Source of the DNA: Bradyrhizobium sp. DOA9
GTDB taxonomy: Bacteria > Pseudomonadota > Alphaproteobacteria > Rhizobiales > Xanthobacteraceae
Assembly: GCF_000617845.2 (NCBI RefSeq)
Contig: NZ_DF820425.1
Span: 4,639,725-4,703,724 of the forward strand
Reading direction: 5' to 3'
Length of the DNA stretch: 64,000 nucleotides
Part shown: one piece after another, positions 42,201-49,707 of the stretch
Position numbering within the stretch: position 1 is the first letter of the stretch
Layout of the letters: every line of letters begins with the position of its first letter
Notes under the pieces: generated by a model
Database searches by the model: none
Seen by the model: only the letters and a program-made list of their open reading frames with translations
Told to the model about the DNA's origin: nothing
Program-made: the position numbers and the translations under genes

Positions 42201-43319
42201 ATGCAAATGCAGGGGATTTCCGAAGCTGTGACCCACCTAGGCGCAATGGCTAGGTTGCGACCGCGTCTTCCGGCGTGCTACTTGCGCGCGAGTGGTGGGG
42301 AGGACATCAAGTTGCCAGATACCTACGATGCGCGCCAAGCGCTGTACGCGGCAATTGAAAAGGATCGGAAGTCTCGGGTTGTGGCCCTTGTCACCGGCGA
42401 TCGGCCCAATATGCAGACCCAGATCGGGAACGATTCGGTCGATCTGCTCTCGGAGCATCTGGACGCCTTGTTTCCAGCAAAGAAAATCTCGTTCATTCTC
42501 TATACGAATGGCGGGAACACCATGGCGGCCTGGAACATGGTCAACATGTTGAAAATGTTCTGTGACGAGCTTGAGATCATCGTGCCATCGCGGGCTCGCA
42601 GCGCCGGTACGCTGATGTGTCTGGGCGCCGACATGGTTTTGATGACCAAGCAGGCGACCCTCGGCCCGATCGATCCTTCGCTCAGTGGGCCCCTCAACCC
42701 TGGCATCCCAGGAGCGTCGCCCGACGCGAGAGCCCCGGTCAGCGTCGAGGCCGTTCGCGGCTACATCGAAATGGCGAAGCAGGACTTCGGCGTGAAGGCT
42801 GGCTCCGACATGGCTCACGTCCTGATGAATCTGTCAGAAAAAGTTCATCCGCTGGTGCTCGGATCGATTTTCCGCAGCCGCAGTCAGATCCAGTCGCTAG
42901 CGCGTGAGCTTCTGAAGGGGCAGGTTAAGGACGCTGCCAAAACGAAGAAAATCATCGATTTTCTGTGCAGCGAAAGTGGCAGTCACGACTACACGATCAA
43001 CCGCCGCGAGGCCAAGCAGCTCGGGCTCAACGTCGAAGTGCCGTCGGAGAAGCTCTACAGATTGATAAAGGATTGGCTCCAGGCGATGCGCGCCGAGTTG
43101 GAGGTGACGAGCCCGTTCGATCCCAATGCTTTACTCGGCGTTAACCAAACCGTTAAATATTCCTGCACGCGCTGCTTGCTCGAAAGCACTGCTTATCCCG
43201 GCCACATTTTTGTGAGCGAGGGCGAACTGACAAGGGTGCAATACCCGATCCCGGGTACTAACATCCCTCAGGAAGCGATAAACGACCAAAGACTGTTTGA
43301 AGGCTGGAGGCCACGATGA
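42201..43319 (+). CDS. SDH family Clp-fold serine proteinase
   Basis: A protein of about 372 residues of the serine-dehydrogenase-proteinase family (Clp/SppA fold, cytosolic). SFILYTNGGNTMAAWNMVNM and VPSRARSAGTLMCLGADMVL carry the glycine-rich and catalytic-serine regions, and MTKQATLGPIDPSL follows the usual oxyanion segment. A C-terminal part has CTRCLLESTAYPGH. The start is uncertain: ATGs at 42201, 42207 and 42246 and a TTG at 42153 are in frame. Base composition is less GC-rich than neighbouring genes, suggesting transfer. It is the last gene before the prophage, and overlaps the next small frame by ATGA. Confidence 0.82.
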   Translation: MQMQGISEAVTHLGAMARLRPRLPACYLRASGGEDIKLPDTYDARQALYAAIEKDRKSRVVALVTGDRPNMQTQIGNDSVDLLSEHLDALFPAKKISFILYTNGGNTMAAWNMVNMLKMFCDELEIIVPSRARSAGTLMCLGADMVLMTKQATLGPIDPSLSGPLNPGIPGASPDARAPVSVEAVRGYIEMAKQDFGVKAGSDMAHVLMNLSEKVHPLVLGSIFRSRSQIQSLARELLKGQVKDAAKTKKIIDFLCSESGSHDYTINRREAKQLGLNVEVPSEKLYRLIKDWLQAMRAELEVTSPFDPNALLGVNQTVKYSCTRCLLESTAYPGHIFVSEGELTRVQYPIPGTNIPQEAINDQRLFEGWRPR

Positions 43320-43531
43320 AATCACGGATTATGGTGCGGAAGGCAATTCCGCAGGTGCCGAGTGATACTCCATCGAGCCAGGGCAATTTCGATTCGGCGG
43401 CCTGCGGCGACGCGTTCGCTACCCGTATGCGGAACATGACGGCTCCGCTCGGTTCTATATGTCGCAGCTGGGATTCTGACCGCTCGAACAGTCCGGCGAG
43501 CTATCCAGAAGTATTCGACCGCCCGGACTGA
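43316..43531 (+). CDS. Short frame coupled to the protease gene, possibly truncated
   Basis: A 71-codon frame starting in the ATGA overlap with the protease gene. It begins MKSRIMVRKAIPQVPSDTPS and becomes compositionally odd after about 25 codons (TRMRNMTAPLGSICRSWDSD), running into the integrase's 3' end. The early part is plausible as a coupled partner of the protease. The later part may be prophage junction DNA, so the natural end may have been lost at integration. Confidence 0.35.
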   Translation: MKSRIMVRKAIPQVPSDTPSSQGNFDSAACGDAFATRMRNMTAPLGSICRSWDSDRSNSPASYPEVFDRPD

Positions 43532-44685
43532 CCGCCCACGCTGATCAGCCCCATCCCGCCGCCAGCGAGCAGCTGCCGGCGGGCTTTTTCCGTGTACAGC
43601 TCGGCCTGGGCCAGCGTCTTCCAGCCGAAGATCGCCATCAGCTGGTGCGGCGTGGCTCCATTCTCCGCCGCCAGGGTCGCGCCGGCCTTGCGGAGGCCGT
43701 GGGCGCGGCCGGGGACGCCGGCCTCGATACAGCGCCGCTCGAACCAGTTGCCGAGTCCCTTGGTGCTGTAGGGCTTGCCGTGCTCGGTCTCGAGGAAGGC
43801 CATGGCGCCCAGCGCGCCGGCGGCCTTGGCCGCAGCGAGCTCCGCCTCGAGGTCGGCCAGCATCGGGATCACCAGGTCGACCGGCGCCCGCTTGCGGTTC
43901 TTGAACTGGCGGAAGGCGAGCCAGCGGCCGGGGTGGATCTGCCGCATCGCCGGCGCCATGTGCTCCGGCCGCCGGATGAACTGCTTGCCAAGGCGGGCGA
44001 CGTCGGACAGGCGCTGGCCGGAGAACAGGAACAGGGCCAGCGCAAGGCGGCCCTTGGTGCCGACCGGATGGCGCTCCTGATATTGTGCGATCTCCTCCAG
44101 TGTCCAGGTATGCCAGCCGCCCGTCTCGATGCGCGGCAGCAGGTCGACCTGGGCGGCGCGGTTGACCGGGATCAGCTTCTCGTCGACGGCGAACTCGGAC
44201 AGCTTGCGCAGCGCCTTGAGCCAGGCGTTGGCGCTGTCGATCGAGGTGGCGGCCTTGCGCTTGACCAGTACCTTGATCTTGTCTTCCGGGATGTCGCAGG
44301 GCAGGTCGCCGATCTCGCGCCTGTCGGTCTCGCTCCAGGGCTCGTTGCAGATGGCGTTGAGGATGCGCCGGCGGACCTTCTGTGTCTCCTCGTCATAGCC
44401 GCGGAATTCCAGGCTCTCGCGGAAATACCGTTTCTCGATCAGCCAGCGCAGCGAGCGCTCGACCACCTTCGGCGGGGCAGGGCGCGGTGTCTCATCCTTG
44501 CGCAGATATGGCCGGCCGGCCATGGCCGCGGCAAACTCCTCGAGGAATTCGGCAGTGCCGGGCTGCTCGCGCAGGCGCACCTTGCGATACTTCGTCGAGC
44601 CGGTGATGCGTTTGCGGAAATAGCGCCGCAGATTGCCGTGGCGATCGGTGTCTTCATAGTAATAGCGCTGGTCGATCTCTGGCAC
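43501..44685 (-). CDS. int: Tyrosine recombinase / phage integrase
   Basis: A 394-residue site-specific recombinase. Catalytic residues are Arg225 (FSGQRLSDVARLG), His329 and Arg332 (RAHGLRKAGATLA), Trp355 in place of the second histidine, and nucleophile Tyr364 (AELYTEKARR). The N-terminal part (RYYYEDTDRHGNLRRYFRKR) is an arm-binding and core-binding region. The set is complete, so it should be active. It is the leftmost prophage gene, reading outwards, as expected beside attL. Confidence 0.95.
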   Translation of the reverse strand: MPEIDQRYYYEDTDRHGNLRRYFRKRITGSTKYRKVRLREQPGTAEFLEEFAAAMAGRPYLRKDETPRPAPPKVVERSLRWLIEKRYFRESLEFRGYDEETQKVRRRILNAICNEPWSETDRREIGDLPCDIPEDKIKVLVKRKAATSIDSANAWLKALRKLSEFAVDEKLIPVNRAAQVDLLPRIETGGWHTWTLEEIAQYQERHPVGTKGRLALALFLFSGQRLSDVARLGKQFIRRPEHMAPAMRQIHPGRWLAFRQFKNRKRAPVDLVIPMLADLEAELAAAKAAGALGAMAFLETEHGKPYSTKGLGNWFERRCIEAGVPGRAHGLRKAGATLAAENGATPHQLMAIFGWKTLAQAELYTEKARRQLLAGGGMGLISVGGQSGRSNTSG

Positions 44686-44696
44686 GGCGCCACCGA

Positions 44697-44906
44697 TCAG
44701 GACTGGATTTTCTTGATCGTCTCGTCGCGCGTCTGCGCCCAGGCCTGATAGCTGCCGTAGCTCGGTTGCGGGAACATCGTATGCTCGATGTCACGTACCA
44801 GATTGGTAGCCTGCTCAATGGACCAAGCTCTGCCCGATGCTGTGATCATAGCCGCGGCGAGGATGGCGGCCGTCTGTTGTCTCGTGGCTTGGACAATTGG
44901 GTCCAT
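44697..44906 (-). CDS. Small phage protein
   Basis: A 69-residue protein starting MDPIVQATRQQTAAILAAAM, with an Ala-rich helix and WSIEQATNLVRDIEHTMFPQ. It lies 11 bases before the integrase start. No family recognised; an early phage gene by position. Confidence 0.6.
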   Translation of the reverse strand: MDPIVQATRQQTAAILAAAMITASGRAWSIEQATNLVRDIEHTMFPQPSYGSYQAWAQTRDETIKKIQS

Positions 44907-44917
44907 GAAGGTCTCCC

Positions 44918-45178
44918 TCAGGTCACACCGGCCCAGGCATCCGTGTCGGGCGCGAGCGGCGCGGCTTCGTCCTCATCCGGGAGGTTCTCGAAGGCGATGT
45001 CAAGCAGATAGCGGTCCCAGACTCGGCAGCCGCGCACCAGCTTGCCGCGCGGCATCAGCCCCTCACGCACCAGTTCGTCGAACTTGCTGGACGACATCCC
45101 GACCCAGTCGGCCGCAGCGGCCCGGCGCAGGCCGCGCGGGGCATAGGCGCGCTCCCGATGGTCGGCGACCTGCTTCAC
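44918..45178 (-). CDS. Excisionase-like DNA-binding protein
   Basis: An 86-residue protein. GLRRAAAADWVGMSSSKFDE followed by LVREGLMPRGKLVRGCRVWD is a winged MerR/AlpA-type helix-turn-helix: a first helix with AA..VG.S..KF.ELV, then a wing with the conserved WD. Position between integrase and early genes fits an excisionase or directionality factor. The start is GTG 45178, overlapping the upstream stop (GTGA). Confidence 0.72.
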   Translation of the reverse strand: MKQVADHRERAYAPRGLRRAAAADWVGMSSSKFDELVREGLMPRGKLVRGCRVWDRYLLDIAFENLPDEDEAAPLAPDTDAWAGVT

Positions 45179-45378
45179 GACGGCTCCCCCGTGGCTCCGC
45201 CGGCCGGGCACAGCGGCATCTCAACCGCGGCGATCGCCGCCCGGCGCGACAACCGCGCGGTGGCGTCGAGGACGTGGGCCAGCACGGCCTCGCAATCGCC
45301 GAGCTCGAGGTAATGGCCGCGGCTCCGCAGATCCTGCTGCAGCAGCATGGCCATGGCGGTGGTGACGGGCCCCCTCAT
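45175..45378 (-). CDS. Small phage protein
   Basis: A 67-residue protein starting MRGPVTTAMAMLLQQDLRSR, mostly helical (YLELGDCEAVLAHVLDATAR). Starts at ATG 45378 inside the end of the upstream gene. Coupling on both sides supports it as real. No family recognised. Confidence 0.6.
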   Translation of the reverse strand: MRGPVTTAMAMLLQQDLRSRGHYLELGDCEAVLAHVLDATARLSRRAAIAAVEMPLCPAGGATGEPS

Positions 45379-45674
45379 GCCGCAACCCTCCCCACGGGTC
45401 GCCAGGTGCGCCGCACCGATCGGCGCCCGCCGGCGGGAATGATCAGCTCCGCGGTGCCGGCGCAGACATGAGCCCATTTGTGCGTGGAGAGACGGCCCTC
45501 TTCGACGATCGACCACAGCAGGCCCTCGGACTCGAGCAGCTGCAGCTGGTCGCGCACGCTGTCGACCGACCATCGCTCGAGCCGGCCGGCGAGCTCGCGC
45601 GCCGACTGAAAGTCGTCCCAGCGCAGATGCGTCAGCGCGATGCGCAGCAGCGGATAGGCATCAGGCCGGCGCAT
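45375..45674 (-). CDS. Predicted winged-helix phage protein
   Basis: A 99-residue protein. LLRIALTHLRWDDFQSAREL then AGRLERWSVDSVRDQLQLLE and SEGLLWSIVEEGRLSTHKWA resemble a winged helix-turn-helix, with a helix pair and a beta wing. It may bind DNA, but the family is not recognised. ATG 45674 overlaps the upstream stop by 14 bases. Confidence 0.6.
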   Translation of the reverse strand: MRRPDAYPLLRIALTHLRWDDFQSARELAGRLERWSVDSVRDQLQLLESEGLLWSIVEEGRLSTHKWAHVCAGTAELIIPAGGRRSVRRTWRPVGRVAA

Positions 45675-45915
45675 CGGCGCCTCCGTCTGCCGCCATGATG
45701 TCGGCGACGGCCGCCTGGCGAGCGGCGAGCAGCGCATCGTCGGCCAGCGCCAGTACGTCGCCATGGCGAAAGCCGTGCGCCAAGAGGATGCGGATCGCCT
45801 CGCGCTCTGTTTCGGGGATGCCGACCTTGCGCAGCTGCTCGGCCATCGCGGTGATGATGTCCTTGGCGTTGGCGGGCTTGTGCCCAGCGAAGCTCGGAGG
45901 GCGAAGCAGGGTCAT
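45661..45915 (-). CDS. Small phage protein
   Basis: An 84-residue protein: NAKDIITAMAEQLRKVGIPE, then a helical Ala-rich tail (ALADDALLAARQAAVADIMA). It overlaps the gene upstream by ATGA. No family recognised. Confidence 0.6.
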   Translation of the reverse strand: MTLLRPPSFAGHKPANAKDIITAMAEQLRKVGIPETEREAIRILLAHGFRHGDVLALADDALLAARQAAVADIMAADGGADAPA

Positions 45916-46412
45916 GCGTGCACCTCCGCCATTTGCTTCTCCTGCCGGCGCTGGGCCACGATCCGCGCCGCCGGGCTGTGCTGCTTCAGCTGCTCGGCCT
46001 GCCAGCCGAGGCGGATCAGCTGGCCGAACGCGACGCCTTCGCCGTGGGTGGTCTGCACGATGAAGTCGTCGGCGAGCTGGTTGACGGCAGCCGGGCCGTC
46101 GAGATCGGCGCGGCAGGGCGCCAGCGCGCTCGGCGCCAGCTGGGCGGCGAGAGCCGCCTTCTGCTGCTCGGCGCGTTCTTTTTCGGCCAGCTCGGCCTCA
46201 TAGGCGGCGCGGGCGGCGAGGCAGGACTCGATCGAGGCGCGCCGCAGCAGGTGTCGGCCGGTCTCGTCCATTACCGGCAGGATCTGCCGGCCGGCCTTCG
46301 GGTGCTTCAGGTCGATGAAGCGGTTGATGTTGGGGAGGAAAGCGACGCTGTGCAGCCGGAGCTGCCAGGCGAAGTCGGATTTGGAAATGTCGTCGTCGTT
46401 GCGGCGCGGCAT
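45912..46412 (-). CDS. Phage hypothetical protein
   Basis: A 166-residue protein. The N-terminus (SDFAWQLRLHSVAFLPNINR) leads to a charged coiled-coil-like stretch (YEAELAEKERAEQQKAALAA), then a compact C-terminus ending QEKQMAEVHA. It heads the leftward early gene block that ends at the integrase. No family recognised. It could be a terminase-like or DNA-processing accessory, but I see no motif. Confidence 0.65.
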   Translation of the reverse strand: MPRRNDDDISKSDFAWQLRLHSVAFLPNINRFIDLKHPKAGRQILPVMDETGRHLLRRASIESCLAARAAYEAELAEKERAEQQKAALAAQLAPSALAPCRADLDGPAAVNQLADDFIVQTTHGEGVAFGQLIRLGWQAEQLKQHSPAARIVAQRRQEKQMAEVHA

Positions 46413-46485
46413 GGGGTGGCTACTCGCTTCGGTTGCAAGGTGTGGTAGGCTTCGCAGTGGTTTTGGTCAGGGGGAGAGGCGCCCG

Positions 46486-46917
46486 ATGCGTTGGGTCTTG
46501 TTGGCGACTTGTGCGCTCGCACTTGCTGGTTGCCAGACGAGCGGCGAAGCGACGCCGTCGGCGAACGCTGCAACGGCTGGGGCGCCGCCGGCGAACTATC
46601 GGCAGCTTGCGGCGGACTACGTGAAATCCAGCTTCAAAGACCCCTACAGCATCCGCGATGCCGAGATTGCGCCTCCGAAACCGGGCACAGGACCCTCTCT
46701 CAACTCGGACGGCTTCACGACTCCATGGGTCGTTTGCCTGCGGGCGAACGCCAAAAACAGCATGGGCGCCTACACGGGCCGCAAGGTGACCGCTCTCGCT
46801 TTGAGCAATGAGAAGGTCGTCAACGCCTGGGACGAGACCCAGTATTCCAGGATGGTTTGCGAGGGCGTTGCATACACGCCTTTCCCGGAGATCGAGGAAA
46901 AGCGTGCTGCTCGGTAG
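46486..46917 (+). CDS. Phage-encoded lipoprotein (candidate moron)
   Basis: A 143-residue protein with a signal sequence and lipobox (LALAGC, Cys16), GGGGGAGAGG upstream of ATG 46486. The mature part includes NYRQLAADYVKSSFKDPYSI and RDAEIAPPKPG then WVVCLRANAKNS. It resembles small envelope lipoproteins found elsewhere in Bradyrhizobium. It is transcribed against the leftward early genes on both sides, an arrangement typical of morons expressed from the lysogen, for example superinfection exclusion proteins. That role is inferred. Confidence 0.75.
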   Translation: MRWVLLATCALALAGCQTSGEATPSANAATAGAPPANYRQLAADYVKSSFKDPYSIRDAEIAPPKPGTGPSLNSDGFTTPWVVCLRANAKNSMGAYTGRKVTALALSNEKVVNAWDETQYSRMVCEGVAYTPFPEIEEKRAAR

Positions 46918-46973
46918 CTGAAATGCCAGGGTCGGCATGGGGGCGTCTCCCGGATGATGCGGGAGCGCAAGCT

Positions 46974-47010
46974 ACACCATTTTGGTGTTATATCAACACC
47001 AATTTGGTGT
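46974..47010. promoter_or_regulatory. Two repressor operators (left cluster)
   Basis: ACACCATTTTGGTGT (46974-46988) and ACACCAATTTGGTGT (46996-47010) fit ACACCA-N3-TGGTGT and are 22 bases centre to centre. They lie just past the repressor's 3' end and probably control leftward early transcription. Confidence 0.85.
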
Positions 47011-47017
47011 GATGGCC

Positions 47018-47617
47018 CTATTGCAGGTCATTGATCACCCGCCCGACTCGACCAAGAACGAGCATGCCGTCGGTCATATGGATCGTTTCGTGATCGGGGT
47101 TGGTCGAGAATGGCTGGAGGCGGGGCGGGTTGCCGCCGCGATACCGCTTGAATGTGGCTTCGCCCTCCGGCGTGGAAAAAACAAAGAACTTATCGTTCGC
47201 CACGCGCTGATCGGTGAGGTTGACACAAATGAAGCTTCCGTCAGGAGCGACGCGATCCATCGAGTCGCCCTGTACCTCGAGCACGATCCAGTCACCCTTT
47301 GGCAGATCGGCCAAGTGCACGTAGCGGCGCACATCGGATTTGCGCACGCCCTCCTGCGTTGCGAGCCGGCCGGCGCTGACCCAGGACAGAACGGGTGCCC
47401 GGAACGTGCGAAGCCCCGGGAAGACTAGCTGCTCCGGGGATGTGAGGAGGATGGGGGCAATCCGCTCCGCCCAATGCGCTCCGAGTTCTCGCTCCCCATG
47501 CAGCAACTTGCCAATTTGCTGCTGACTGGTGCCGATGGCCTTCGCCAGCTTTCCCTGGCTGATATCAGGGCGTCGCTTCATCGCCTCAGCGAGCCCGTTT
47601 GGAAATTTCCCCTTCAT
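47018..47617 (-). CDS. Phage repressor, LexA/CI type with S24 self-cleavage domain
   Basis: A 199-residue repressor. The N-terminal helix-turn-helix is SQGKLAKAIGTSQQQIGKLL (about 20-39). Residues 80-199 are a LexA-like S24 peptidase domain: cleavage site candidate Ala82-Gly83 in WVSAGRL, nucleophile Ser119 in VQGDSMDRV and Lys157 in GEATFKRYRGG. All residues for RecA-stimulated self-cleavage are present, so induction by DNA damage is likely. ATG 47617 is chosen because codons before it run through operators. No ribosome site is visible. Confidence 0.93.
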   Translation of the reverse strand: MKGKFPNGLAEAMKRRPDISQGKLAKAIGTSQQQIGKLLHGERELGAHWAERIAPILLTSPEQLVFPGLRTFRAPVLSWVSAGRLATQEGVRKSDVRRYVHLADLPKGDWIVLEVQGDSMDRVAPDGSFICVNLTDQRVANDKFFVFSTPEGEATFKRYRGGNPPRLQPFSTNPDHETIHMTDGMLVLGRVGRVINDLQ

Positions 47618-47628
47618 GGAGCAAGGGG

Positions 47629-47699
47629 GCACCAGATTGGTGTGGGTTTCAAACACCAACCTGGTGTGTCCCTCTTGCCGAATCACACCAAAATGGTGT
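47629..47699. promoter_or_regulatory. Three repressor operators (right cluster)
   Basis: GCACCAGATTGGTGT (47629-47643), ACACCAACCTGGTGT (47653-47667) and ACACCAAAATGGTGT (47685-47699) lie between the divergent repressor and Cro-like genes. Centres are 24 and 32 bases apart. Three sites between the two genes recall a lambda-type right operator. Confidence 0.88.
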
Positions 47700-47711
47700 T
47701 GGTCTATGTTC

Positions 47712-47960
47712 ATGAGATTCGACGACTGGATGATCAGGACAGGAGAGACCAACCCGGGCTTCGGGGAAAAGGCCGGATGGTCTGGCGAGACCGTGCGCCG
47801 TTATCGGCTTGGTAAGCGCGAGCCCGACGCCGCGGCGATGGCGATCATCTTCGAACTCACAGGTGGCGATGTCACCCCGAACGACTGGGTCGGGGTGGGG
47901 CCGCGTTCCGAAGTGGAGCCGATCGACGCGGCAGCAGGTATGGGCGGGGCGATGTCATGA
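47712..47960 (+). CDS. Cro-like / YdaS-type phage regulator
   Basis: An 82-residue protein. TGETNPGFGEKAGWSGETVR and RYRLGKREPDAAAMAIIFEL form a Cro/C1-type helix-turn-helix. It starts 13 bases after the last operator, divergent from the repressor. ATG 47712 is used (ATG 47706 is possible). No ribosome site is seen, so the mRNA may be leaderless. It probably competes for the same operators to favour lytic growth. Confidence 0.8.
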   Translation: MRFDDWMIRTGETNPGFGEKAGWSGETVRRYRLGKREPDAAAMAIIFELTGGDVTPNDWVGVGPRSEVEPIDAAAGMGGAMS

Positions 47961-48556
47961 ACATCACCCTACGTTTCTCAGGCGGAACCGGCGAGACCGT
48001 TCGAGCGCAGCTGCGCCCCGACTTTGGGCCTGTGGAAAACTTTTCGCCGCGAGCGGCACGCGATCTGGCCGTTTTCACAAATCCGAATTCGGCGCTTGTG
48101 GACAAGTGTGGAAACGGCGCGCCGGGCCTGCATTTCAAGAGGTTTTCGATGGTGAGCCGCCATCGGTTTGACGGGGTTGCGACCCCCGTCATTCGGGATC
48201 GAAGAGTTCAAGTTGGAGCTCGCTCGGTCTGCTCGCTGGTTTCGGGTCTTCACCGCGCCTGTGGTCACCCACACGCCGGCGATCGCCCTTCACCCATCGC
48301 GCATACCTTCGAACGTATTGAACCTTCGGGCTTCTGCCACGCTTCCGCATGGCACCATCACCTCCTTTCGGATCGCGGCGGGGCTTTATCCCCGCCTCAC
48401 GCCGGCACGGTGAATGCCGGCGGCTGGCGCGATCGCGCTGTCCGAAAAGGGGCCGATGGCGGCTCGCCTGCCAGCCAAGACGGTGCGCCGGGTGAGTCGC
48501 AAGGTTCGCCCGGCGTGCTCCACAGCCCGTCCACAATCCGGGAGGGGCCTGCTTAA
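47957..48556 (+). CDS. Uncertain phage reading frame
   Basis: A 199-codon frame whose ATG overlaps the Cro-like stop (ATGA). The first 70 codons (MNITLRFSGGTGETVRAQLR) are plausible, but from about 48190 it runs opposite a better-supported small gene on the minus strand and the codons lose bias. The real product may be shorter, or the frame may be incidental. DnaA-box-like words lie inside it. Confidence 0.35.
   Translation: MNITLRFSGGTGETVRAQLRPDFGPVENFSPRAARDLAVFTNPNSALVDKCGNGAPGLHFKRFSMVSRHRFDGVATPVIRDRRVQVGARSVCSLVSGLHRACGHPHAGDRPSPIAHTFERIEPSGFCHASAWHHHLLSDRGGALSPPHAGTVNAGGWRDRAVRKGADGGSPASQDGAPGESQGSPGVLHSPSTIREGPA
48189..48350 (-). CDS. Small basic phage protein with strong ribosome site
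   Basis: A 53-residue protein starting MRKRGRSPKVQYVRRYARWV, very basic, ending SELQLELFDPE. AAAGGAGGTGAT, an almost perfect anti-16S match, lies 6 bases before ATG 48350. That makes it more credible than the frame on the opposite strand. The basic start and the LELF tail suggest nucleic-acid or clamp contact, but no family is recognised. It is the only leftward gene right of the operators. Confidence 0.65.
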   Translation of the reverse strand: MRKRGRSPKVQYVRRYARWVKGDRRRVGDHRRGEDPKPASRPSELQLELFDPE

Positions 48557-48636
48557 GGCCTTCCCGCTGTAGCCACCCGCGTTTCGAGCCAACCCGCCGC
48601 CGGATGCTCTCCGGCGAATGAGGAGACGTGTCTCCA

Positions 48637-49035
48637 ATGATGGCAGCCAAGATCCTGATCTCGATCGCACTGGTTTTCACCGCGCTCGGTCTTGCATGCG
48701 CGGTTTGGGCATCGCGCTTAGCGCGCGAGCCCGAGCTTGGCCGGCGGCAGCGACACCCGTCGGCCAAGCCTTACTTCGATGACAAGCATCCTTTCGGCTA
48801 CACGCGCGCCGAGCTCGATGCGCTCACGACGCGCAGCCGCGCGCGCAGTGCGCTCGATCCGCTGGGGCTGCGGCGGCCGCTCTTCTTCAGCTCCGTGCGG
48901 TTGCCCTCCGCCGGCGAGGCGGACGGCGGGGACCAGGTCCACCCGGGGTTTCCTGCCGTCCGCTACTTCCGCGCGGAGCGCAGCTCCGTCGTCCGTCTGA
49001 TCAGGAGCGATCGCCAGGAGGCCGGCAATGTCTGA
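48637..49035 (+). CDS. Phage protein with N-terminal membrane segment
   Basis: A 132-residue protein. ILISIALVFTALGLACAVWA is a membrane anchor or signal. The rest is polar and Arg-rich (LGRRQRHPSAKPYFDDKHPF). AGGAG lies 11 bases upstream of ATG 48637. It overlaps the next gene by eight bases. No family recognised. Confidence 0.6.
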   Translation: MMAAKILISIALVFTALGLACAVWASRLAREPELGRRQRHPSAKPYFDDKHPFGYTRAELDALTTRSRARSALDPLGLRRPLFFSSVRLPSAGEADGGDQVHPGFPAVRYFRAERSSVVRLIRSDRQEAGNV

Positions 49036-49375
49036 CCGCCTCTCGCACGCCTCGCGCCAGGTCGCGAACATGCTGGCGGTGCGCGCCGTCAGGCACGCCA
49101 CGTCCTTCCTGCAGGGCCAGGACGGCCCGACGCTGCTCGGCATGCACGCCGAGCAGCTGCAGCTCGACCTGCTGCTCGCGGACCCGCTCGCCAATGGCCT
49201 GCTCAATCCGGTGCGGATGCTCAACGTCGCCATGGGCACCACGGCGGTGGTTGCTGCGGATCCGCAGGCTGATGCCCAGCGGCTTGATCGCTGGATGCAT
49301 GTGGTCGGCTCGCTGATCGAACTCGTGCAGCACGAGCGCGCCCGGTTTGCGCGCGACCACGGAGCCTCGGCATGA
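49028..49375 (+). CDS. Phage hypothetical protein
   Basis: A 115-residue helical protein: RLSHASRQVANMLAVRAVRH and LGMHAEQLQLDLLLADPLAN. It overlaps the genes on both sides. No family recognised. Confidence 0.65.
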   Translation: MSDRLSHASRQVANMLAVRAVRHATSFLQGQDGPTLLGMHAEQLQLDLLLADPLANGLLNPVRMLNVAMGTTAVVAADPQADAQRLDRWMHVVGSLIELVQHERARFARDHGASA

Positions 49376-49707
49376 GGCCGCTGTCGCAGACGCTGACCCA
49401 GCTGATCGGCTTCACCGAGGAGGTGCTGACAAGGCCCGCGCGCCACCATGGCCTGGCCGCCGACACGCGTTTTGCCGTGCTGGCGCAGGAGGTGCGCGCG
49501 GCATCGAGCCGTCCGGCTGAGGGTATCCGTTGCACTCACGCCGCTGCCGCGATCGTGGAGTGCTGCGAGGCGTTTTTCGGCGGTGAGATGGATCCCGGCT
49601 CGCGCTGGCTCGCTGCGCTTGGCGCGCTGCTGCCGATCCTGCGCACCGAGGCATGGCAGGCGCTGCGCAACGAGCGAGACGGGGCGGGGGAGGGGTATCG
49701 GCGATGA
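49372..49707 (+). CDS. Phage hypothetical protein
   Basis: A 111-residue protein: MRPLSQTLTQLIGFTEEVLT, then HAAAAIVECCEAFFGGEMDP. ATGA overlaps join it to both neighbours. No family recognised. Confidence 0.65.
   Translation: MRPLSQTLTQLIGFTEEVLTRPARHHGLAADTRFAVLAQEVRAASSRPAEGIRCTHAAAAIVECCEAFFGGEMDPGSRWLAALGALLPILRTEAWQALRNERDGAGEGYRR

Noticed and set aside
43320..43500. tRNA or tmRNA as phage attachment site
   Set aside because: I looked for a T-loop (GGTTCGAATCC-like) and acceptor pairing near the integrase and found none. The attachment site is not identified.
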